DNA from: Shewanella sp. c952
GTDB lineage: Bacteria > Pseudomonadota > Gammaproteobacteria > Enterobacterales > Shewanellaceae
Direction of reading: 5' to 3'
NCBI RefSeq assembly: GCF_019654975.1
Contig: NZ_BPEW01000009.1
Coordinates: 101,488 to 140,146, forward strand
Length of the DNA: 38,659 nucleotides
Shown: positions 7,937 through 16,322 of the stretch, piece by piece
Position numbering within the stretch: the stretch's first letter is position 1
Layout of the letters: every line of letters starts with the position of its first letter
The notes under the pieces: generated by a model
What the model saw: only the letters and a program-made list of their open reading frames with translations
Databases searched by the model: none
What the model was told of the DNA's origin: nothing
Program-made: the position numbers and the translations under genes

Positions 7937-9133
7937 GTGACCTTTTCATCTTCAAATGCTCAGCAATCACCGTATTTTCTCGAGATCTATATAGATAGAG
8001 CAACCTTGCCTAGTGTTCAGCAGGCAACGAAGATCGCTAACAATCAAAACCAGCACCCCAAGTTCATTTGCTGGCGACGGCATCCAGTTAACAACGAAGC
8101 CTTATTGAAAGGTATCAATGCCGCATCCTTTGTTAGCATTACTTCACTATGCCAACATGCAACTAAACTGTTGGCAGGCCACCATCACAGTCATATCACT
8201 ATTTACGGCAACACCTATTGGAGTAAAGATCTTGCTAGGCTCATTAGGTATTTGACTAGAATCTCTGGAGTGGAAATTAAAAAGCTTGAATTGATTGATG
8301 ATGGCTCTTCGGAATACCAGAAGATGTTTTCTTGGCAACGTTTAAGTTTCGATGAGCAAACCCGCAATCTAGCTACTGGCCTGCAAAACCTAAAAAGTTA
8401 TCTTAGTGGAAGTGACAATAAACTGCTAAGGCTATTGGCTGGTCACTCAAATAAGCTGCCAAGGCACCTTTCAAGCTTTATGAACTGGCATAAGTTGTTT
8501 CCTACGACCTACCACATGTTACGTATGGACTACTTGGATAAGCCTGAACTCAATCAATTGAAGCTGCATCTCGATAACAATACTCAGCAAATCCGTTGGA
8601 ATTATATCGCGGACAATTTATTTGATAATGAGCAGCAATCGCTTTTCTATCAATTGTTAGGGATCTCGTTGGCGGAACAGCAACAGTTAAGAACAAGCAG
8701 ACAACAGCAACATGATTTTATGTTCATCTGTGTCGATTCCAGCAATGCGAGCAGTGAGCTTCAAGTAAAGGTAATTGCAGATTCTCGTCAAGAGTCAGGG
8801 GTTATTCCTAAGCTTACGGCTAAGAATATGCTGTTTAAAGGCCATCCTTTTGCCGATTTTAATCAGACAATTATAGATGCACACCAAATGGGTGAAATGC
8901 CAGCAATGATCCCATTCGAAACGCTTATAATGACGGGAAATTTACCAAAAAAAGTGGGGGGAATGGCAAGTTCGCTCTACTTTTCCTTACCAAAAAACTA
9001 TCACATTGAATATATTGTTTTTTCTGGTTCAAAACAGGATTTAGAAGAGCACGCGTTACTACAAATAATGCTTTATTTAAAAGTGATAAGCCCTGAAAGA
9101 GTTTACTTTTCAGAGCAGTTTAAATCCGACTAA
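7937..9133 (+). CDS. GT80-family sialyltransferase-like protein
   Basis: GT80 enzymes transfer sialic acid (alpha-2,3 or -2,6) from CMP-Neu5Ac to galactosides of LPS. The 398-aa protein matches the Photobacterium/Pasteurella family from memory at several blocks. These are LEIYIDRATLPSVQQ (residues 15-29), IDDGSSEY (120-127, catalytic-type Asp), NWHKLFPTTYHMLRMDYL (183-200), LFKGHP (299-304, nucleotide-binding His), IPFETLIMTGNLP (325-337, conserved Glu) and GGMASSLYFSLP (341-352, CMP-phosphate serines). The region before residue 270 reads FMFICVDSSN and lacks the GT(T)xW acceptor-loop Trp seen in PmST1. There is no signal peptide, so it is probably cytosolic. The start is GTG, because a stop codon lies four bases upstream in frame. 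No sialic acid synthesis or CMP-activation gene is in the window. Confidence 0.88.
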   Translation: MTFSSSNAQQSPYFLEIYIDRATLPSVQQATKIANNQNQHPKFICWRRHPVNNEALLKGINAASFVSITSLCQHATKLLAGHHHSHITIYGNTYWSKDLARLIRYLTRISGVEIKKLELIDDGSSEYQKMFSWQRLSFDEQTRNLATGLQNLKSYLSGSDNKLLRLLAGHSNKLPRHLSSFMNWHKLFPTTYHMLRMDYLDKPELNQLKLHLDNNTQQIRWNYIADNLFDNEQQSLFYQLLGISLAEQQQLRTSRQQQHDFMFICVDSSNASSELQVKVIADSRQESGVIPKLTAKNMLFKGHPFADFNQTIIDAHQMGEMPAMIPFETLIMTGNLPKKVGGMASSLYFSLPKNYHIEYIVFSGSKQDLEEHALLQIMLYLKVISPERVYFSEQFKSD

Positions 9134-9145
9134 AAAGCGCAGATA

Positions 9146-10249
9146 TTAGCTCCTCAAACGGTCAAACTGCTCAATGACTGCAGCAACCTCAATCTGCTGC
9201 ATTAACAGCTCGCCTTTAGCTCTTACGCCCCAAGGCACATCGTCACCTTTTTGCTCCCGAATAATGGTGCCGTAAATACTCACAACACTATCTTGTGATA
9301 AATACGGCCCTGTTCGACCTGGGTTTGAATGAGCATATAGACCAATAACTGGCGTACCTTGAGTCACTGCCATATGGGCAGGGCCGGTATCAGGTGCAAG
9401 TACAATGCTTGCCTGCTTTAATACAGCGAGAAGCTGCAATAGTGAAGTTTTACCCACTTGATTTTCAAGCTGAGACTGAGCAAAACCTTGTATAGCTTCG
9501 GCCAGATTTTTCTCCAATGCAGTAGGTCCGCCACACAACATCACTCGATAGCCACAGGCCACAGCGTGATCAGCCACCGCGGCATAACGTTCGGGTAACC
9601 AGTTTCGCTCGGCTTTACTTGCTGCAGCGCAAATAACTAAAACCGGACTTCCACTTGGGATCAAGTTTTCAGCAAACTCGGTATCGGCGGCAAGTACCGG
9701 GATGTTCCAACTTAAACGGGTATCGGTAACGCCAACCGCCTTAGCAAATCCCATAAAGCCATCAAGTACATGGGGTGTTGCCTGTGGTTCGATGCGGCGA
9801 TTAGTCACCAACCATTGTCCCTCTTTGGCGCGAAACCGGTCAAAACCAATACGCACCTTGGCTGATATAGCAAGAGATGCAATCGTCGCTCTAAGCGCTA
9901 TTTGCATATGCAGTAACACATCAAACTGTTGCCCTTTTAGTGACCGCTTTAAATTAAAGTAGCTACGCCAACCTTGTGACTTATCGAAAATAACAAACTC
10001 CACTCCAGGCAGATGTTTTAACAGCTGATATTCAACTTTCCCCAATACCCAAGTAATTTTGAGCTGTGGATAACGACGTTGAATCGCTTGCACCATAGCA
10101 ACCGCATGACATACGTCACCAATCGCCGACAGCCTGAGCAGACACAAAGAGTTAGCATTGGTTAAATCCAATGTATTTGCTTGTGATTCAATATGGTTAT
10201 CCGGGGTCGTTAAGCTCATAGGACTCGAAGGTTGTTTGGCGTATTCCAC
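9146..10249 (-). CDS. opsX: Heptosyltransferase I-type GT9 enzyme (OpsX-like)
   Basis: This 367-aa GT9 protein carries LCLLRLSAIGDVCHAVAMV at about residue 35, the classic heptosyltransferase N-terminal motif. It also has WVLGKVEYQLLKHLPGVEF, AAASKAERNWLPERYA (ADP-heptose loop) and LAPDTGPAHMAVTQGTPVIGLYAHSNPGRTGPY-type C-terminal site (DTGPAHMA). It resembles OpsX of Haemophilus, which adds the first heptose to phospho-Kdo. In Haemophilus opsX is likewise divergent from kdkA, as here, and that strengthens the call. Start is GTG 10249; ATG 10219 is an alternative, and both precede an unusually long N-terminal tail of about 27 residues before the conserved core. It converges on the GT80 gene, 12 bp apart. 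Confidence 0.88.
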   Translation of the reverse strand: MEYAKQPSSPMSLTTPDNHIESQANTLDLTNANSLCLLRLSAIGDVCHAVAMVQAIQRRYPQLKITWVLGKVEYQLLKHLPGVEFVIFDKSQGWRSYFNLKRSLKGQQFDVLLHMQIALRATIASLAISAKVRIGFDRFRAKEGQWLVTNRRIEPQATPHVLDGFMGFAKAVGVTDTRLSWNIPVLAADTEFAENLIPSGSPVLVICAAASKAERNWLPERYAAVADHAVACGYRVMLCGGPTALEKNLAEAIQGFAQSQLENQVGKTSLLQLLAVLKQASIVLAPDTGPAHMAVTQGTPVIGLYAHSNPGRTGPYLSQDSVVSIYGTIIREQKGDDVPWGVRAKGELLMQQIEVAAVIEQFDRLRS

Positions 10250-10303
10250 CGATCTTAATGTAGAATGGCTACAGGTTCCACGCTTTAGCGTACAATTCTA
10301 TCT

Positions 10304-11038
10304 ATGAAGTTTAAAAAAACAGCCACAGGCAGCATCGCTTATTGCGAACATACCTCTGAGAATATTGAAACCACTTGGTTTGGTGTGGATTTCTGGCGTG
10401 CACGCGAAGCGGTAACTGGTTCATCTAAAGGCCGTTATACCACTTGGTTTGTTGATGCCAGTATTGAACAAGAAAACGCTCAGCAATGGGTGCTACGCCA
10501 CTATTATCGTGGTGGCTTAATAGAAAAGATCAGCCATGATAAATACCTATTTACCGGTTTAACACGTACCCGAGCAGTAGCGGAATTAGCATTACTAGAA
10601 ACCCTATATGATCAGGGCTTCCCGGTTCCTAAACCTATCGCTGCTAATGTCGAACGATGTGGCCTTAACTACCGAGCTGATTTAATTATCGAGCGAGTAG
10701 AAGGCGCCGAAGATCTCGTGGCAAGACTGAGTAAAACAGCAATGACTACCGAGCAGTGGCAAGCTTTGGGTCAATGCATTGCCCGTTTCCATAATCATGG
10801 GGTGTACCACGCCGATCTCAATGCGAAGAATATTCTAATTGTTGATGAACAGTTCTACCTGATTGATTTTGATCGTGGTGAGTTTAGAACACCAAAAGCT
10901 GACTGGCAAAAAGCCAATATGGACCGTTTATTACGCTCGTTTAGAAAAGAGTTAGCCAAACTGACACAGCTTGGCTTTTCCGAAGCCCATTGGCAACTGC
11001 TGCATAATGCTTACAGTGAACAATTAGCCCTAAAGTAA
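10304..11038 (+). CDS. kdkA: 3-Deoxy-D-manno-octulosonate (Kdo) kinase
   Basis: KdkA phosphorylates O-4 of the single Kdo on lipid IVA/lipid A, as in Haemophilus and Vibrio, giving a one-Kdo core. The 244-aa protein has a protein-kinase-like fold: GSSKGRYTTWF (glycine-rich region), LRHYYRGG, GFPVPKPIAA, then the catalytic loop YHADLNAKNILI (Asp171, Asn176) and the metal-binding IDFDRGEFR (Asp188/Asp190). Near-identical block order to Haemophilus KdkA makes this secure. It is divergent from the OpsX-like gene with only 54 bp between starts, and it converges on waaA, consistent with a shared Kdo-phosphate pathway. Confidence 0.96.
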   Translation: MKFKKTATGSIAYCEHTSENIETTWFGVDFWRAREAVTGSSKGRYTTWFVDASIEQENAQQWVLRHYYRGGLIEKISHDKYLFTGLTRTRAVAELALLETLYDQGFPVPKPIAANVERCGLNYRADLIIERVEGAEDLVARLSKTAMTTEQWQALGQCIARFHNHGVYHADLNAKNILIVDEQFYLIDFDRGEFRTPKADWQKANMDRLLRSFRKELAKLTQLGFSEAHWQLLHNAYSEQLALK

Positions 11039-11048
11039 GCTCCCTCTA

Positions 11049-11069
11049 CCCCACTGAATGTCAGTGGGG
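11049..11069. terminator. GC-rich hairpin between convergent kdkA and waaA
   Basis: CCCCACTGA (11049-11057) pairs perfectly with TCAGTGGGG (11061-11069) around a three-base loop. There is no U-tract on either side, so it may act as a weak bidirectional terminator or 3'-end stabiliser. Confidence 0.5.
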
Positions 11070-11073
11070 ATAA

Positions 11074-12339
11074 CTAACTTTTCAGCATTAAATCCACTAG
11101 TGTAAACTGCTTATCCAAAGCCCCTCGATTTTGCAGCATAACTTGCCTACCCGCTTCACTTGCAGCCTGATAGCCTTGCTTGTCATTAAACATTGAAATG
11201 AGTACCTCAGCTAACGCACCGCTAGAGTCAACGACCTGTAATGCCCCCTCTCGCTGTAATAATTCTGTGATCTCATTAAAATCCCGATGATGCGGCCCAA
11301 CAAATACCGGCAACCCGACAGCTGCAGGCTCTAATGGGTTATGGCCACCATTTTCGATCAAGGTGCCACCAACAAAAGCTTGATCTGCGGCTGCATATAG
11401 CGTGAGTAGCTCACCCATCGTATCGCCAACAATCACTTGAGTTTGCGCAGTGACCTCGTCATCTATACTACGTCTAGCCACCAGCATTCCCGCCGCTTTG
11501 ACCACTGCCACGGCCGAATCAAACTGCTCTGGGTGACGAGGAACCAGCACCATTAACGCAGTTGGATATTCCTGTAGCACTCGCTGATGAGCCTGGATCA
11601 TAATGTCGAACTCACCAGGGTGCACTGAGCCTGCCACCCAGATTGGACGTTGCTGTGCCCCCCAGCTTTCTCGCATCACCTGAGCGGCATCTAGACGTGC
11701 CTGCTCAATATTGAGATCAAATTTCAAGCTCCCGCACACCGTAATATTATCGGTTGCAACACCAAGGTCGATAAAGCGAGCAGCAGTTTGCTCCGACTGA
11801 GCTGCGATTGCATCCAAACTCTGTAGCATGGGTAGGTTCAAACCAGGACGCTTGTGATAAGCATCAGCGGACTTTTGCGACAACCTAGCATTTGCCAACA
11901 ATACTTTGGCGCCACTGTACTTAAGATAATGAATTAGGTTAGGCCACAGCTCAGTTTCCATAATAATACAAAATTTAGGTGCAACTTGTTTCACGAAGCG
12001 TTTACTGCACCAAGCGAGATCAAACGGCAAATAACAGTGCTGCACTTGACCTGCAAATGCTCGAAGTACTTCAGCAGAACCGGTAGGACTGGTTGTAGTG
12101 ACAGTGATAGATAGGTTTGGGTACGCTGCTTGAATTTGTTTTATCAGTGGAATGGCTGCCAAGGTTTCTCCCATAGAAACACAATGCAGCAACAGATCAG
12201 TTTGCCCTAAGTGCTTAATCCCAAAGCGTTCATTCCAGCGGCGACGATAATCAGGGCTTTTAAAACCACGCACAATTAGGTAAACCATTAACAATGGCGA
12301 GATAAGATAAAGCAAAGCGGAATAGAGGCTACGATTCAT
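11074..12339 (-). CDS. waaA: 3-Deoxy-D-manno-octulosonic acid transferase
   Basis: WaaA (KdtA) transfers Kdo from CMP-Kdo to lipid IVA at the inner membrane. The 421-aa protein begins with a membrane-anchoring segment (ALLYLISPLLMVYLIVRG). It then has LHCVSMGETLAAIPL with the catalytic Glu at about residue 58, TVTTTSPTGSAEV, IMETELWPNLI, LVPRHPEQF, VVGDTMGELLTLYAAAD and FVGGTLIENGGHNPLEPA, the full set of GT30 landmarks. Together with kdkA it predicts a monofunctional, one-Kdo system (inference; some Shewanella use 8-amino-Kdo). Confidence 0.97.
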   Translation of the reverse strand: MNRSLYSALLYLISPLLMVYLIVRGFKSPDYRRRWNERFGIKHLGQTDLLLHCVSMGETLAAIPLIKQIQAAYPNLSITVTTTSPTGSAEVLRAFAGQVQHCYLPFDLAWCSKRFVKQVAPKFCIIMETELWPNLIHYLKYSGAKVLLANARLSQKSADAYHKRPGLNLPMLQSLDAIAAQSEQTAARFIDLGVATDNITVCGSLKFDLNIEQARLDAAQVMRESWGAQQRPIWVAGSVHPGEFDIMIQAHQRVLQEYPTALMVLVPRHPEQFDSAVAVVKAAGMLVARRSIDDEVTAQTQVIVGDTMGELLTLYAAADQAFVGGTLIENGGHNPLEPAAVGLPVFVGPHHRDFNEITELLQREGALQVVDSSGALAEVLISMFNDKQGYQAASEAGRQVMLQNRGALDKQFTLVDLMLKS

Positions 12340-12455
12340 GAATTTTTTTACTTTCGTCAGTTTTGCTTGAAGAATTGGCTCAATGCTAACATGATAGTCA
12401 CAACTTAACGTAGACGCCTAACCGCGAATATGTCGAGTTGCGCGCGCATTTTTTT

Positions 12456-12496
12456 ATCGCCAAGCCTAATTAGTTATAGCAATTAAGGATGGCGAT
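12456..12496. promoter_or_regulatory. Inverted repeat upstream of the TetR gene, possible operator or hairpin
   Basis: ATCGCCA (12456-12462) and TGGCGAT (12490-12496) are inverted copies in the leader of the TetR gene; between them is the palindrome CTAATTAG. TetR proteins often bind near their own promoter, but no binding evidence exists here. Confidence 0.25.
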
Positions 12497-12525
12497 TTCT
12501 TGGATATTAAGCATTTAGGATGAAT

Positions 12526-13185
12526 ATGAAGACCCGTGACAAAATCGTACAAGCCAGCTTAGAGTTATTTAATCAGCATGGCGAAAGAACAATCACAACC
12601 AATCATATTGCTGCCCACCTAAACATTAGTCCAGGGAACCTCTACTACCATTTCCGCAATAAAGAAGACATTATTCGCTCGATATTCAGCCTCTATGAGC
12701 AACATTTAGAATCTGGCTTCCAACCGTATGTCGACAAAGAGGTCGATGTCGATCTTCTCGTCGGTTACTTTGACGCTATGTTCTACACCTTGTGGCAGTT
12801 CCGCTTTATGTACGCCAATCTAGCCGACATCCTTAGCCGCGATGAAGCATTGAAAAACCGCTACCTGCAAGCTCAACAAGATGTACTTGCACGTTCAAGT
12901 AGCGTGCTTATCAAGCTAACACAAGATGGTTTTTTGAAGGTAAATGAAGCTGATATAGCCCCACTTGCTGATACCATAAAAATGTTGGTGAGCTTTTGGA
13001 TAAGCTATAAATTAACTCAAACGCAGTCGTGTATTGGTTCTATCACTAAAGAGTCACTCTACGAGGGATTACTACGAGTGATCATGATATTTAAAGCCTA
13101 CTCAACCCCAGAGTCTGCTGCTACCTTTGAAAGGCTAGAAGAATATTATTCCTCAATGGCCAGCGGTGCTGAAACCGCAGCTTAG
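12526..13185 (+). CDS. TetR/AcrR-family transcriptional regulator
   Basis: This 219-aa DNA-binding protein has an N-terminal TetR helix-turn-helix, KIVQASLELFNQHGERTITTNHIAAHLNISPGNLYYHFRNKEDI; the TTNHIA...NISPGNLYYHF part is the recognition unit. The C-terminal ligand/dimer domain is not diagnostic. I start at the second ATG (12526) because AGGA at 12517-12520 sits five bases before it and overlaps the first ATG at 12520. It is divergent from waaA and upstream of kbl-tdh, so it might control either. It ends with an 11-bp hairpin shortly after the stop codon. Effector unknown. Confidence 0.85.
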   Translation: MKTRDKIVQASLELFNQHGERTITTNHIAAHLNISPGNLYYHFRNKEDIIRSIFSLYEQHLESGFQPYVDKEVDVDLLVGYFDAMFYTLWQFRFMYANLADILSRDEALKNRYLQAQQDVLARSSSVLIKLTQDGFLKVNEADIAPLADTIKMLVSFWISYKLTQTQSCIGSITKESLYEGLLRVIMIFKAYSTPESAATFERLEEYYSSMASGAETAA

Positions 13186-13584
13186 GCAATCGATGTTCAA
13201 CAAGGTGTTTAGTCAATGCCTTGTTGAACGCCGCACTAAGAGTTCACAACTTACAACCTTTTTAAATACAAATACTTGCAATGATTTTTACTAGCTACTC
13301 ATCGATTAACCAAGATGTAGCCCTTTCATTAAAATTCAAGCTTAATACTTAAAAAACTGCAGCTTAAGCGACTCAGCGCTTATAATAGATATTGTCTTCA
13401 ACAGCAAAATATCAACTCGCAAAACACAAGCTTTTAATTAGTTTAACTAATCTGAAACATCTTCCAGACCTAATCTGGCTTATCAGGAGGAAGTTGCAGA
13501 AAAAAAGGCTGTAGGACTGGGCTTTTTAAGGTTAAAATGCCGCCACTCCAATAATCAAAACAATGCTAATTAAGGAGAATTCGG
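13186..13584 (+). other. Intergenic region upstream of kbl
   Basis: No ORF is credible in these 399 bp. GTTCAACAAGG (13195-13205) pairs perfectly with CCTTGTTGAAC (13219-13229); it has no U-tract but follows the TetR gene and may end its transcript. A perfect TATAAT at 13381-13386 could be the kbl -10, although the -35 is poor. Further on, an A-run plus GGC near 13500-13510 can pair with GCTTTTT near 13520-13526 in a weak stem. kbl itself has a strong AAGGAGA Shine-Dalgarno at 13572-13578. No known riboswitch was recognised. Confidence 0.45.
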
Positions 13585-14781
13585 GTGGCAAAAACCTCAT
13601 TCTACGACCAAATAAATCAACAGCTTGCCGATGTAAAAGCGGAAGGCCTTTATAAGAGCGAGCGCGTAATTGTTTCTCCTCAACAAACAGCAATTAAAGT
13701 TAATGGTGACGAAGTTATTAACTTTTGTGCCAACAACTACTTGGGTTTAGCTAATCACCCAGAGCTAATCAAGGCAGCGCAAGGCGGACTCGATGCCCAT
13801 GGTTTCGGCATGGCATCAGTGCGGTTCATTTGCGGCACCCAAGATATCCATAAAACATTGGAAGCTAGCCTAAGCTCATTCCTTGGCATGGAAGACACCA
13901 TTCTTTACTCTTCATGCTTCGATGCCAACGCAGGGCTGTTTGAAACACTATTAGGTGCAGAAGACGCTATCGTCTCTGACGCACTAAACCACGCCTCAAT
14001 TATTGATGGTGTACGTTTATGTAAAGCTAAGCGCTTCCGTTATGCCAACAACGATATGGCTGATCTTGAAACCCAGCTTAAAGCAGCAAAAGAAGCTGGT
14101 GCACGCAATATCTTGATCGCTACCGATGGCGTATTCTCTATGGACGGCGTGATTGCTAACCTAAAAGGTGTGTGTGATCTTGCTGACAAGTACGACGCAC
14201 TAGTCATGGTCGATGACTCTCACGCAGTTGGTTTTGTTGGCCAACAAGGCCGTGGTACTCATGAGTTCTGCGAGGTGATGGACCGCGTTGATATTATCAC
14301 CGGTACTTTAGGTAAAGCACTTGGTGGCGCTTCAGGTGGATTCACTTCCGCTAAAAAAGAGGTCATTGATTGGCTGCGTCAGCGTTCTCGTCCGTACCTT
14401 TTTTCAAACTCATTAGCACCTTCAATCGTCACAGCATCTATCCATGTTTTAGAAATGCTAAAAGATGGTCAAGAGTTGCGTGAAGCAGTGTGGGAAAACA
14501 GCCGTTACTTCCGTGAGAAAATGTCAGCGGCTGGTTTCACCCTTGGCGGTGCAGATCATGCCATCATTCCAGTAATGATCGGCGACGCTAAACTGGCTGG
14601 TGACTTTGCCAACCGCCTTTTAGCAGAGAACATCTATGTCATTGGTTTCTCCTTCCCTGTGGTACCGAAAGGCCAAGCGCGTATCCGAACGCAAATGTCA
14701 GCTGCGCATACTAAGCCGCAAATTGACAAAGCTATTGAAGCCTTTACCCGTATCGCGAAAGAGATGGGAATTATCAGCTAG
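13585..14781 (+). CDS. kbl: 2-Amino-3-ketobutyrate CoA ligase (glycine C-acetyltransferase)
   Basis: Kbl cleaves 2-amino-3-ketobutyrate with CoA to glycine and acetyl-CoA, the second step of threonine catabolism after Tdh. The 398-aa length equals the E. coli enzyme. It is an alpha-oxoamine synthase-type PLP enzyme: [15 protein letters not shown], the [11 protein letters not shown] segment, [11 protein letters not shown] (Asp/His that hold PLP) and [14 protein letters not shown], with the PLP lysine at residue 244. The start is GTG, supported by AAGGAGA seven bases before it. It precedes tdh by 87 bp, with an intrinsic terminator in the gap. Confidence 0.97.
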   Translation: MAKTSFYDQINQQLADVKAEGLYKSERVIVSPQQTAIKVNGDEVINFCANNYLGLANHPELIKAAQGGLDAHGFGMASVRFICGTQDIHKTLEASLSSFLGMEDTILYSSCFDANAGLFETLLGAEDAIVSDALNHASIIDGVRLCKAKRFRYANNDMADLETQLKAAKEAGARNILIATDGVFSMDGVIANLKGVCDLADKYDALVMVDDSHAVGFVGQQGRGTHEFCEVMDRVDIITGTLGKALGGASGGFTSAKKEVIDWLRQRSRPYLFSNSLAPSIVTASIHVLEMLKDGQELREAVWENSRYFREKMSAAGFTLGGADHAIIPVMIGDAKLAGDFANRLLAENIYVIGFSFPVVPKGQARIRTQMSAAHTKPQIDKAIEAFTRIAKEMGIIS

Positions 14782-14794
14782 AATTAAACCAATT

Positions 14795-14821
14795 GGGCTA
14801 CACAGTGTTGTAGCCCTTTTT
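14795..14821 (+). terminator. Intrinsic terminator between kbl and tdh
   Basis: GGGCTACA (14795-14802) pairs with TGTAGCCC (14809-14816), followed by five or more T. It sits inside the apparent kbl-tdh operon, so readthrough or a second promoter must supply tdh. Confidence 0.8.
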
Positions 14822-14868
14822 GTATCAATTAAAAGGTTAACAATAGTTGGCCTGGCATAGGTTATAAG

Positions 14869-15894
14869 ATGAAAGCGCTTAGCAAACTAAAGCCTGAAGA
14901 AGGCATCTGGATGGTTGACGCCCCAAAACCTGAAATGGGCCACAACGATCTGCTAATTAAGATCCGTAAAACCGCCATCTGTGGCACCGATGTGCATATC
15001 TACAACTGGGACGAATGGTCGCAAAACACCATTCCTGTACCTATGGTGGTTGGCCATGAGTATGTGGGTGAAGTTGTCGATATGGGCCAAGAGGTTCGCG
15101 GTTTCACTATTGGTGACCGAGTATCAGGCGAAGGGCATATTACCTGTGGTCATTGCCGTAACTGCCGCGGTGGTCGTACTCATTTGTGTCGTAACACCTC
15201 TGGTGTAGGCGTTAACCGTGAAGGTGCATTCGCTGAATATTTAGTGATCCCAGCTTTTAACGCTTTTAAGATCCCAGATGATATCTCTGATGATTTAGCT
15301 TCTATTTTTGACCCATTTGGCAATGCTGTTCATACCGCATTATCATTTGATCTTGTCGGTGAGGACGTGCTGATTACTGGCGCCGGTCCGATAGGCATTA
15401 TGGCTGCAGCAGTTTGTCGTCATGTAGGCGCACGTCATGTAGTGATCACTGACGTCAACGAATATCGTCTCGAACTAGCTGAGAAAATGGGTGCCACCCG
15501 AGCGGTCAACGTTGCCAAAGAAAGCTTGGATGATGTCATGAGTGAACTTGGCATGACTGAAGGTTTCGATGTCGGTCTTGAGATGTCAGGTGTACCTGCA
15601 GCATTCCATTCAATGCTCGATACCATGAACCATGGTGGTAAAGTTGCTATGCTAGGTATTCCTGGCGGCGAAATGGCGATTGACTGGAGTAAAGTGATCT
15701 TTAAAGGATTAATCATCAAAGGTATTTATGGCCGTGAGATGTTTGAGACTTGGTACAAGATGGCCAGCTTAATCCAGTCAGGTTTAGATATATCTCCAAT
15801 TATCACTCATCACTACAAAATAGATGACTTCCAGCAAGGCTTTGATGCTATGCGCTCAGGACAGTCTGGCAAAGTGATCCTAAACTGGGATTAA
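14869..15894 (+). CDS. tdh: L-threonine 3-dehydrogenase
   Basis: Tdh oxidises threonine to 2-amino-3-ketobutyrate using NAD+, feeding Kbl. The 341-aa length equals E. coli Tdh. It is a zinc medium-chain dehydrogenase: catalytic zinc Cys in [24 protein letters not shown] (His/Glu), structural zinc cysteines in [15 protein letters not shown] and the NAD loop [12 protein letters not shown]. The C-terminal [15 protein letters not shown] is typical. It follows kbl in the usual order but after a terminator hairpin. A GC hairpin with a short T-rich tail (15904-15933) follows its stop codon. Confidence 0.97.
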   Translation: MKALSKLKPEEGIWMVDAPKPEMGHNDLLIKIRKTAICGTDVHIYNWDEWSQNTIPVPMVVGHEYVGEVVDMGQEVRGFTIGDRVSGEGHITCGHCRNCRGGRTHLCRNTSGVGVNREGAFAEYLVIPAFNAFKIPDDISDDLASIFDPFGNAVHTALSFDLVGEDVLITGAGPIGIMAAAVCRHVGARHVVITDVNEYRLELAEKMGATRAVNVAKESLDDVMSELGMTEGFDVGLEMSGVPAAFHSMLDTMNHGGKVAMLGIPGGEMAIDWSKVIFKGLIIKGIYGREMFETWYKMASLIQSGLDISPIITHHYKIDDFQQGFDAMRSGQSGKVILNWD

Positions 15895-15903
15895 ATAGTC
15901 CTT

Positions 15904-15933
15904 GAGGGCTGGCAGAATTTCAGCCCTCTATTT
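15904..15933 (+). terminator. Probable terminator after tdh
   Basis: GAGGGCTG (15904-15911) pairs with CAGCCCTC (15921-15928), followed by an interrupted T-rich stretch TATTTAT. It closes the kbl-tdh unit before glpE. Confidence 0.6.
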
Positions 15934-15980
15934 ATCTCCAAATTATCGCCAACAACACATTCAATTAATGCAGGTTTTCT

Positions 15981-16289
15981 ATGTCAGCGTTTCAACATTT
16001 AAGTGTCAATCAACTTATCCACATGCAAGAAGCTACAGCCGAATTGCAAATAGTCGACATTAGAGATGCTGCCAGCTTCGAAGCAGGACATATCGACAGC
16101 TCTTTTAACCTAAGTAATGAAAACATTAGTCATTTTATTGCTAAAGCCGACATGGATCTGCCATTGGTTGTTGTCTGCTACCACGGCATTAGTAGCCAAA
16201 GCGCTGCAACCTACCTAAATGAGCAAGGTTTTGATAATGTTTATAGTTTAGATGGCGGATATAGCGCCTGGCATCAAGCTAACGCGTAA
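15981..16289 (+). CDS. glpE: Thiosulfate sulfurtransferase GlpE (single-domain rhodanese)
   Basis: GlpE moves sulfane sulfur from thiosulfate to cyanide or thioredoxin-type acceptors in the cytosol. The 102-aa protein is a single rhodanese domain: LQIVDIRDAASFEAGHI (first CH2-like motif), active-site Cys66 in VVVCYHGISSQSAA, and VYSLDGGYSAWHQ at the end. It is close in size to E. coli GlpE (108 aa) and is followed 33 bp later by glpG, the usual pair. The glp name reflects location in E. coli; no glpR or glpD is present here. Confidence 0.92.
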   Translation: MSAFQHLSVNQLIHMQEATAELQIVDIRDAASFEAGHIDSSFNLSNENISHFIAKADMDLPLVVVCYHGISSQSAATYLNEQGFDNVYSLDGGYSAWHQANA

Positions 16290-16322
16290 TACTCGTTTCA
16301 TTAATTACAGCAGGAGAGGTCG

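Noticed and set aside
7937..9133. Alternative reading of the GT80 gene as an unknown hypothetical protein
   Set aside because: At least five conserved GT80 blocks occur in the correct order and spacing.
13495..13530. Riboswitch or attenuator in the kbl leader
   Set aside because: The stem is weak and no glycine or threonine leader architecture is seen.
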